From assembly GCA_964483245.1 (NCBI GenBank), contig CAZABP010000041.1:1-43288 (forward strand): DNA of 43,288 nucleotides, written 5' to 3'. The translations under genes and the position numbers were made by a program. The notes below the pieces were generated by a model that was not told the origin of the DNA, did not search any database, and was given only the letters and a program-made list of their open reading frames with translations. Within the stretch, counting starts at the first letter, position 1; every line of letters starts with the position of its first letter. This document shows, in pieces, positions 38,245-43,288 of this stretch. The DNA is from CAZABP01 sp964483245 (GTDB taxonomy: Bacteria; Planctomycetota; UBA1135; UBA2386).

Positions 38245-39123
38245 TCAGCGCCGCGGGTGGAACTGCTCGTGCACGCGCCGCAGCCGCGCGTCGCTGACGT
38301 GCGTGTAGATCTGCGTCGTCGCCAGCGAGGCATGGCCGAGCAACTCCTGCACGACGCGCAGGTCGGCACCGCCGGTCACCAGATGGGTCGCGAACGAGTG
38401 GCGCAGCTTGTGCGGCGAGCAGGCGATGCGGATCCCGGCGCGGCGCGCCGCCGCGGCGACGATCTGGAACAGCCGCACGCGCTCGAGCGGACGGCCGGTG
38501 CGCGACAGGAACAGCGCGTCGGCCGGCACCCGCGCGCGCGCCGCGCAGAGCGGACGCGCTTGCGCGAGCCAGCGCACCAACAGCGACAGTGCCCGCTCCG
38601 ACAGCGGGACGATGCGCTCCTTGTCCCCCTTGCCGCGCACCCGCAGCAGCCGGTGCTCGGCGACCAGATCGCCGATGCGCAACCCGGCGACCTCGCTGAC
38701 GCGGCAACCGGCGGCGTACAGTACGTGCAGGATCGCGCTGTTGCGCAGGCCGAGCGGCGTGTCGTCCGGTTCGGCCGCGAGCAGGGCTTCGATGTTGCGC
38801 GGTGACAGCACGCGCGGGAGCTTCTGCTCGAGCCGCGCCCCGAGCAGACCTTCGGTCGGGTCGGTCGCGACGTGGCCTTCCGCCGTCGCGAACCGGAACA
38901 GCCCGCGGATCGCAGCGATCGCGCGCGCGACCGAAGCCGGCGCATGCGTGCGGCGCAACTCACCGAGGTGGCGCTGGATCTCCGCCCGATCCGGCAACTG
39001 TTCCCGTCCGGTGAGCAACCGCGAGAGGTCCCGGCGGTACGCCGCAACGCTGTGCCGCGACAGTTGCAGCTCGGCGCCGAGGTAGACGAGGAAGTCGGCC
39101 AGGACCGTCCGCGCGGTGGCCAT
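38245..39123 (-). CDS. Tyrosine recombinase XerC/XerD
   Basis: Resolves chromosome dimers at dif during division, together with a partner Xer and FtsK. From ATG 39123 the protein has 292 residues (E. coli XerD 298). The N-terminal SAM-like core-binding domain is FLVYLGAELQLSRHSVAAYR. The catalytic domain has Arg in YAAGCRVSEVAGLRIGDL, Lys in GKGDKERIVPLS, HKLRHSFATHL (His-x-x-Arg), the second His in LLGHASLATTQIYTHV and the Tyr nucleophile in the same stretch. An ATG at 39189 would add 22 residues. A GGGAGC-TTGC-GCTCCC hairpin at 39131-39146 lies between the two candidate starts, so the longer form is possible. XerC versus XerD cannot be settled. It is divergent from the DksA-like gene. Confidence 0.92.
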   Translation of the reverse strand: MATARTVLADFLVYLGAELQLSRHSVAAYRRDLSRLLTGREQLPDRAEIQRHLGELRRTHAPASVARAIAAIRGLFRFATAEGHVATDPTEGLLGARLEQKLPRVLSPRNIEALLAAEPDDTPLGLRNSAILHVLYAAGCRVSEVAGLRIGDLVAEHRLLRVRGKGDKERIVPLSERALSLLVRWLAQARPLCAARARVPADALFLSRTGRPLERVRLFQIVAAAARRAGIRIACSPHKLRHSFATHLVTGGADLRVVQELLGHASLATTQIYTHVSDARLRRVHEQFHPRR

Positions 39124-39200
39124 CGAGTGCGGGAGCTTGCGCTCCCGATGCAACTCCCGCAACCGGTCGGGGCCGCCTTGACCCTTCATCAGGGCATTCT

Positions 39201-39224
39201 TATGGTCCGCGCCCCTTTCGCGGC
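39201..39224 (+). promoter_or_regulatory. Candidate promoter of the DksA-like gene: TATGGT plus C-rich initiation block
   Basis: TATGGT (39201-39206) followed by CCGCGCCCCTTTCGCGGC (39207-39224), almost the block at 8865-8883 ahead of rpsP. A leader of ~115 nt would precede the ATG at 39329. Confidence 0.45.
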
Positions 39225-39328
39225 ACGCTCCCGTCCGCGGAAGGGAATCGGTCAGGAGCTGTGGCGGCCCGACGTTGCGGGAGGCCGATGCCGACCTGGC
39301 CCACAGACCTCGAGCAAGTCGTTCCCCA

Positions 39329-39781
39329 ATGCCCAAGCCGACGAAGACTGAACTTGCCAAGTACCGCAAGCTGCTCGTGCACCAGCTCGGACTCCTCAGC
39401 GGAGACGTCGGTTCGATGCGAGAAGAGGCGCTGCGTGCCTCCGACCAGGATGCATCGGTCGACCACCTCGCCGACCAGGGCAGCGACAACTACGACCAGG
39501 GTTTCCTGCTCGGGCTGATCGAGAACGAGGAGGAGACGATGCAGATGATCGAGGAGGCGATCAGCCGCATCGATGGCAAGGGCGAGCACGAGTTCGGTCT
39601 CTGCCCGGTCTGCGCCGAGCAGAACGAGGAACCGCCGGGCAAGAAGCCGGCCAAGACCGCCAAGAAGGTGACCAAGAAGGCGGATCCGTACATCTCGAAG
39701 GACCGCCTCGAGTACCTGCCGTGGGCGCGCTACTGCGTCCGGCATCAGGAAGAGCACGAGCGCAGCCGCGAGATCGCCTGA
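39329..39781 (+). CDS. TraR/DksA-family protein with variant zinc site
   Basis: A 150-residue DksA/TraR-like protein; such proteins enter the RNA polymerase secondary channel and modulate transcription, often with ppGpp. The helical coiled-coil part (~1-85) contains REEALRASDQDASVDHLADQ and GSDNYDQGFLLGLIENEEET. The zinc site is C92PVC95, and its second half, WARYCVRH, provides Cys136 and His139, i.e. C-x2-C-x40-C-x2-H instead of the usual C-x2-C-x17-C-x2-C. The insertion is Lys-rich (KKPAKTAKKVTKK). ATG at 39329 (MPKPTKTELAKYRKLL) fits. Its TGA overlaps the lspA ATG by 1 nt (TGATG), so the two are coupled. Confidence 0.88.
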   Translation: MPKPTKTELAKYRKLLVHQLGLLSGDVGSMREEALRASDQDASVDHLADQGSDNYDQGFLLGLIENEEETMQMIEEAISRIDGKGEHEFGLCPVCAEQNEEPPGKKPAKTAKKVTKKADPYISKDRLEYLPWARYCVRHQEEHERSREIA

Positions 39782-40365
39782 TGGCGGTGGCGGGGACGCT
39801 GACCGCAACCCCGTCCCAGGGCTGGTCGCTGGCGCGGCCGTGGTTCTGGGCGCCGATCGTCCCGCTGGTCGCGCTCGATCTGTGGAGCAAGGCCTGGGTG
39901 TTCGACTACGTGCCGCAGCACGGTGAGGTGCTGGGCGGCGCGCGACCGGAGGTCGTGGTCTGGAGCGGACCGGTCAGCTTCCACCTCGTGACCACCTGGA
40001 ACACCGGGACGATCTGGGGCCTGTTCCAGTCGTTCACCGCGGGACTGATCGCGCTGCGGTTCGTCGCGATCCTCGTGATCCTGTACATCGCGCTGCGCCG
40101 CCTGCCGGCAACACGCCGGATCGAGCAGTTCCTGCTCGGGCTGGTGATGGCCGGTGCGATCGGGAACCTCTACGACAACCTGACCGAGCCGCGCGGCGGC
40201 GTGCGGGACTTCCTGCTGTTCTTCGTCGGCACACCGCAGGACCGCACGACGTTCCCGGCCTTCAACGTGGCCGATTCGTGCATCAGCATCGGCGCGATCA
40301 CGCTGTTCGTGCTGCTGCTGCTGCACGACCTGCGGCAGAAGAAGGCGCCGCCGGCCCAGCCCTGA
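39781..40365 (+). CDS. lspA: Lipoprotein signal peptidase (signal peptidase II)
   Basis: An inner-membrane aspartyl protease that removes signal peptides from prolipoproteins after Lgt modification. The 194-residue protein has four membrane helices. Its conserved blocks are variants of the family ones: NTGTIWGLFQ (family N-x-G-x-x-F/W-G), GAIGNLYDNL with catalytic Asp (family GNLxDR, here N replaces R) and FPAFNVADSCISIG with the second Asp. A ~30-residue N-terminal extension precedes helix 1. The ATG overlaps the upstream stop (TGATG). The substrates include the lipoprotein at 22689. Order dksA-like to lspA is common in other phyla. Confidence 0.94.
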   Translation: MAVAGTLTATPSQGWSLARPWFWAPIVPLVALDLWSKAWVFDYVPQHGEVLGGARPEVVVWSGPVSFHLVTTWNTGTIWGLFQSFTAGLIALRFVAILVILYIALRRLPATRRIEQFLLGLVMAGAIGNLYDNLTEPRGGVRDFLLFFVGTPQDRTTFPAFNVADSCISIGAITLFVLLLLHDLRQKKAPPAQP

Positions 40366-40396
40366 CCGCGGCTTGGCCCCGGCGGGATCGGCGACG

Positions 40397-40402
40397 TAAG
40401 AT
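40397..40402 (+). promoter_or_regulatory. Candidate pyrD -10 element TAAGAT
   Basis: GACGTAAGATCCTGTCC lies 26 nt before the pyrD TTG; the predicted short leader contains GGAG. Confidence 0.35.
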
Positions 40403-40427
40403 CCTGTCCGCCGCGGAGTATCGATCG

Positions 40428-41396
40428 TTGCTGCAGACCCAGGTCGGATCGCTGATCCTCGCCAACCCGATCATGAGTGCGTCCGGCACGTTCGGGTCCG
40501 GGTGGGAAGGACGCACGTTCGGGGATCTGTCGCAACTCGGCGCGCTGGTCTCCAAGACCGTCACGGTCAAGCCGCGGCCCGGCAATCCGCCGCCGCGGAT
40601 CCTCGAGACGCCGGCGGGGATGTTGAACTCGATCGGCCTCGAGAACCGCGGCGCCGACTACTTCCTGGCCGAGACCCTGCCGCGGATGCAGACGCTCGGA
40701 CCGAAGGTCATCGTCAACATCGGCGGCGAGTCGGTCGGCGAGTTCGTCGAACTGGCGGAACGGTTCAGCGCTGCCGGAGTCGACGCGCTGGAAGTGAACC
40801 TCTCCTGTCCGAACGTGCAGGAAGGGCGGCTGTTGTTCTCGTCCGACGCCGCGAATGCCGAGCAGGCGATCCGCGCGGTCCGTGCCGTGACGCGGCTGCC
40901 GCTGCTCGCGAAGCTGTCGCCGAACGTGACGCGGATCGGGGAGATCGCCCGCGCGGTCGAGGCGGGCGGCGCCGATGCGATCACGGCGATCAACACGCTG
41001 ATCGGGATGGCGGTCGACTGGCGCAAGCGCGCGCCGGTGCTCGGGAGCACGACCGGCGGTCTGTCCGGGCCGGCGATCAAGCCGGTCGCGCTGCGGATGG
41101 TGCACGAGGTGCGGCAGGCGGTCCGGATCCCGATCGTCGGCGTCGGCGGGATCGCGAGCGCGACCGATGTGCTCGAGTTCCTGGTCACCGGCGCGTCGGC
41201 CGTGCAGGTCGGCACCTGGCAGTTCGTGGACCCGGCGGCGATGCCGCGGCTGCTCGAGGAGTTGCAGGCGCTGCTGGCCGCCGAGCAGTTGAGCGTGCGC
41301 GAGCTGGTCGGCACGTTGCGGCTGCCGGGCGCTGCGGTGCCGCATGCCGGCGGTGCGCGTGCGAACCCCCCGGTGGAGGGTGCCGCGCGCCGATGA
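40428..41396 (+). CDS. pyrD: Dihydroorotate dehydrogenase, class 1
   Basis: Oxidises dihydroorotate to orotate with FMN in pyrimidine synthesis. The 322-residue barrel has ANPIMSASGTFGSG, SKTVTVKPRPGNPPPRILET, AGMLNSIGLENRG, the active-site loop EVNLSCPNVQEG with the catalytic Cys of class 1 enzymes (class 2 uses Ser), KLSPNVTRIGEIARA, and the FMN-phosphate segment GVGGIASATDVLEFLVTGAS followed by VQVGTW. It resembles the 1B (NAD-dependent, PyrK-requiring) form, but no pyrK is adjacent. TTG at 40428 was chosen because LQTQVGSLILANPIM matches family N-termini and GGAG lies ~11 nt upstream. ATGA overlap with the next gene (41393-41396). Confidence 0.94.
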   Translation: MLQTQVGSLILANPIMSASGTFGSGWEGRTFGDLSQLGALVSKTVTVKPRPGNPPPRILETPAGMLNSIGLENRGADYFLAETLPRMQTLGPKVIVNIGGESVGEFVELAERFSAAGVDALEVNLSCPNVQEGRLLFSSDAANAEQAIRAVRAVTRLPLLAKLSPNVTRIGEIARAVEAGGADAITAINTLIGMAVDWRKRAPVLGSTTGGLSGPAIKPVALRMVHEVRQAVRIPIVGVGGIASATDVLEFLVTGASAVQVGTWQFVDPAAMPRLLEELQALLAAEQLSVRELVGTLRLPGAAVPHAGGARANPPVEGAARR

Positions 41397-42235
41397 AGCT
41401 CGCTGGCATCACCCGCGGCCTGGTCGCCAAGGCCGTCGCGATCTACCTCGACCTGGCCTACGGCGGCGGCAAGCCGCGCCGGATGCCGAGCCTCGATCTG
41501 CCGGACGACGCGGCAGCGGAGCAGGTGCTGGCACAGTTCCAGCGCGAGCGGATCGAAGACTTCCCCGGGCATGCCTGCACGCGCTACACGATGCGGCTGG
41601 GCAACCGGAACTATCCGTTCATGAAGCTCCTGCTGCAGGAGCACCTGGTCGCCGGTGAGTACTACTTCGGCGTCGACACGCACGACGAGATGGAGATCCG
41701 GCCGGACTTCCCGGACTACGACGCCTGGATGGCGGTGCGCCGGTTCAACACGAACCTGAAGCAGCGGATCGAGGCGCAGTTCGCGGCCGAGGGCGTGCCG
41801 ACGGCCGCCTCGCTGCACGAGATCGCGTGCCAGCGCATCGGGCCGGCCGGCCCGGCCGGCGACGCGCGCAAGATCCTCGTCATCGACGACGAGGTGCATC
41901 TGGCGGCGACCGTCGAGTCGCTGCTGCAGGCACAGGGCTACGTCGTGCGCAAGGCGCATGATGGACCGAGCGGCCTCGCGGCGGCGGCGGCCGAGCTGCC
42001 GGACCTGATCCTGCTCGACTACGAGCTGCCAGAGATGGACGGGCTCGAAGTCATCGCGGCGTTGCGCGCCAATCCAGTCACGCACGACATCCCGGTGCTG
42101 CTGACGACTGCCAGCCGGATCCAACTCGAGGACGTGCGCCGTGCCGATGGCTTCCTGGCCAAGCCGTTCCAGGAGGAATTGCTGTATCAGGTTGTGCGGC
42201 GGCTGCTGACCGCCGAAAAGGGTGGGCGTCGCTGA
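41393..42235 (+). CDS. Fusion of an unknown N-terminal domain to a response-regulator receiver
   Basis: A 280-residue protein. Residues 1-~155 are a domain I do not recognise, with AIYLDLAYGGGKPRRMPSLD, RYTMRLGNRNYPFMKLLLQE and YFGVDTHDEMEIRPDFPDYD, a Trp/Asp-rich core and no membrane segment. Residues ~160-275 are a complete receiver domain: acidic pair in KILVIDDEVHL, phosphorylatable Asp in LILLDYELPEMDG, Thr in VLLTTASR and Lys in FLAKPFQEELL. The receiver is C-terminal, the reverse of usual output regulators, and there is no DNA-binding domain. ATG at 41393 overlaps the pyrD stop. No histidine kinase is in the window. The N-terminal domain may be the output module (inference). Confidence 0.85.
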   Translation: MKLAGITRGLVAKAVAIYLDLAYGGGKPRRMPSLDLPDDAAAEQVLAQFQRERIEDFPGHACTRYTMRLGNRNYPFMKLLLQEHLVAGEYYFGVDTHDEMEIRPDFPDYDAWMAVRRFNTNLKQRIEAQFAAEGVPTAASLHEIACQRIGPAGPAGDARKILVIDDEVHLAATVESLLQAQGYVVRKAHDGPSGLAAAAAELPDLILLDYELPEMDGLEVIAALRANPVTHDIPVLLTTASRIQLEDVRRADGFLAKPFQEELLYQVVRRLLTAEKGGRR

Positions 42236-42528
42236 TGACCGACCGCCCGCACAGCCCCGCCACGAGCTCCGGCCGCACCGCCGCGGTGCTCGCATCGCTG
42301 TTGTGGCTGGTGCTGGTCGGGATGCCGACGTCCGGCGAGCTGCGCGCGCCATCGGTCGCCGGCGCGGAGATCGCGCTGGCAGTGCTCACTTCGCGCACCG
42401 AACCGGTGACGCCGCCGCGGGCGCGTGCGGCGCCCGCGCGCGCCGTCGCCGCGGTCTCCGACTACCGTGCCCCGGCGCACCTGCTGCGCCGCTGCGCCGC
42501 CGAACCGCGCGCGCCGGATCCGAGCTGA
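42235..42528 (+). CDS. 97-residue signal-bearing small protein upstream of secA
   Basis: Starts at an ATG overlapping the previous stop (TGATG). A hydrophobic segment at ~16-30 (AAVLASLLWLVLVGM) looks like a signal or anchor and is followed by a Pro/Ala/Arg-rich stretch (TPPRARAAPARAVAA). The C-terminus is CAAEPRAPDPS. No family recognised. It lies 114 bp before secA in the same direction. Small exported proteins preceding sec genes include translation-arrest sensors (SecM for secA in E. coli; others carry RAGP/RAPP arrest motifs). The RAPD near the end is suggestive, not proof, because RAP triplets are frequent in GC-rich coding sequence and occur three times here. Confidence 0.65.
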   Translation: MTDRPHSPATSSGRTAAVLASLLWLVLVGMPTSGELRAPSVAGAEIALAVLTSRTEPVTPPRARAAPARAVAAVSDYRAPAHLLRRCAAEPRAPDPS

Positions 42529-42536
42529 GGGCCCGC

Positions 42537-42552
42537 CCCCCGTACGCGGGGG
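42537..42552 (+). terminator. GC hairpin after the small ORF
   Basis: CCCCCG-TACG-CGGGGG, 6-bp stem with a 4-nt loop, 9 nt after the TGA. There is no T-tract; it could be an attenuator or part of a secA leader structure. Confidence 0.35.
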
Positions 42553-42609
42553 TGCACCGGCGCGCCGCACGGCGCAGCCTCCGACCCGGCTGCTGGTTCT
42601 GACTCTGGT

Positions 42610-42636
42610 GATCCGCCGCGTGCGGATCAGGATCCG
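42610..42636 (+). promoter_or_regulatory. Mutually exclusive hairpins at the secA ribosome binding site
   Basis: GATCCGC-CGCGT-GCGGATC (42610-42628) is a 7-bp stem. Its 3' arm can instead pair downstream as CGGAT-CAGG-ATCCG (42623-42636), which puts the AGGA (42629-42632) in a loop and stem. The secA ATG is at 42643. The pairing is read directly from sequence; regulatory use is inferred. Confidence 0.5.
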
Positions 42637-42642
42637 ATTCCG

Positions 42643-43288
<646 letters not shown>

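Overview
The window is very GC-rich, gene-dense bacterial chromosome. It carries mostly housekeeping genes, small lineage-specific genes and no CRISPR array, phage or complete insertion sequence. A member of Planctomycetota or a near relative is the best guess. This is an inference from short CxxC zinc-ribbon/transmembrane proteins, a TPR protein with an RNA polymerase alpha-CTD, carboxypeptidase-regulatory-like surface proteins, an ECF sigma factor and a two-gene amino-sugar etherase/NagX unit. Start codons are often GTG or TTG, TGA is the commonest stop, and several neighbours overlap by 1-4 nt (GTGA, ATGA, TGATG, CTGA), so translational coupling is common.

Layout. 1-3.8 kb: a partial TPR/alpha-CTD protein and a GT4 glycosyltransferase on the minus strand, then murA on plus. 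3.8-7.3 kb: a tandem duplication of a membrane-anchored surface protein, whose first copy is interrupted by an in-frame TGA. 7.3-12.7 kb: ffh, rpsP, an unknown gene, maf, a small membrane protein, rpmE and prfA. 12.7-15.2 kb: a four-helix membrane protein, prmC (apparent CTG start), a convergent PilZ gene and ssb. 15.5-18.1 kb: a coiled-coil protein, an actin-like ATPase and an RRM protein. 18.1-22.6 kb: an apparent MurNAc-recycling locus, with namZ-like DUF1343 and a sodium/solute symporter on minus and murQ and a NagX-like protein on plus. 22.7-26.9 kb: a lipoprotein, tRNA-Leu, fumC, a HlyD-like protein, a 58-aa membrane protein, a DJ-1 protein, a small exported protein and tRNA-Cys. 27-31.5 kb: a NIL-domain protein, gamma-glutamyltransferase and two related zinc-ribbon/TM proteins. 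31.6-36.3 kb: uvrB with an abnormal motif V, an ECF sigma factor and uvrC. 36.6-39.2 kb: BON-MscS fusion channel and a Xer recombinase. 39.3-43.3 kb: DksA/TraR-like protein, lspA, pyrD, a response-regulator fusion, a small membrane protein and the start of secA.

How it fits together. Envelope biology dominates: murA makes the first committed peptidoglycan precursor, NamZ/MurQ recover MurNAc from old wall, LspA matures lipoproteins, and Ffh and SecA export proteins. UvrB and UvrC are the excision-repair pair. RpmE, RpsP, PrfA, PrmC and Ffh serve translation.

The most interesting signals are: (1) an actin-like ATPase next to a coiled-coil partner; (2) a SecM-like arrangement at secA (small signal-bearing ORF, then mutually exclusive hairpins at the secA ribosome binding site); (3) UvrB motif V losing nearly all its canonical polar residues; (4) the tandem duplicate with a nonsense codon; (5) a recurrent -10-like element TANNNT followed by a C-rich block, including one that would make uvrC leaderless.
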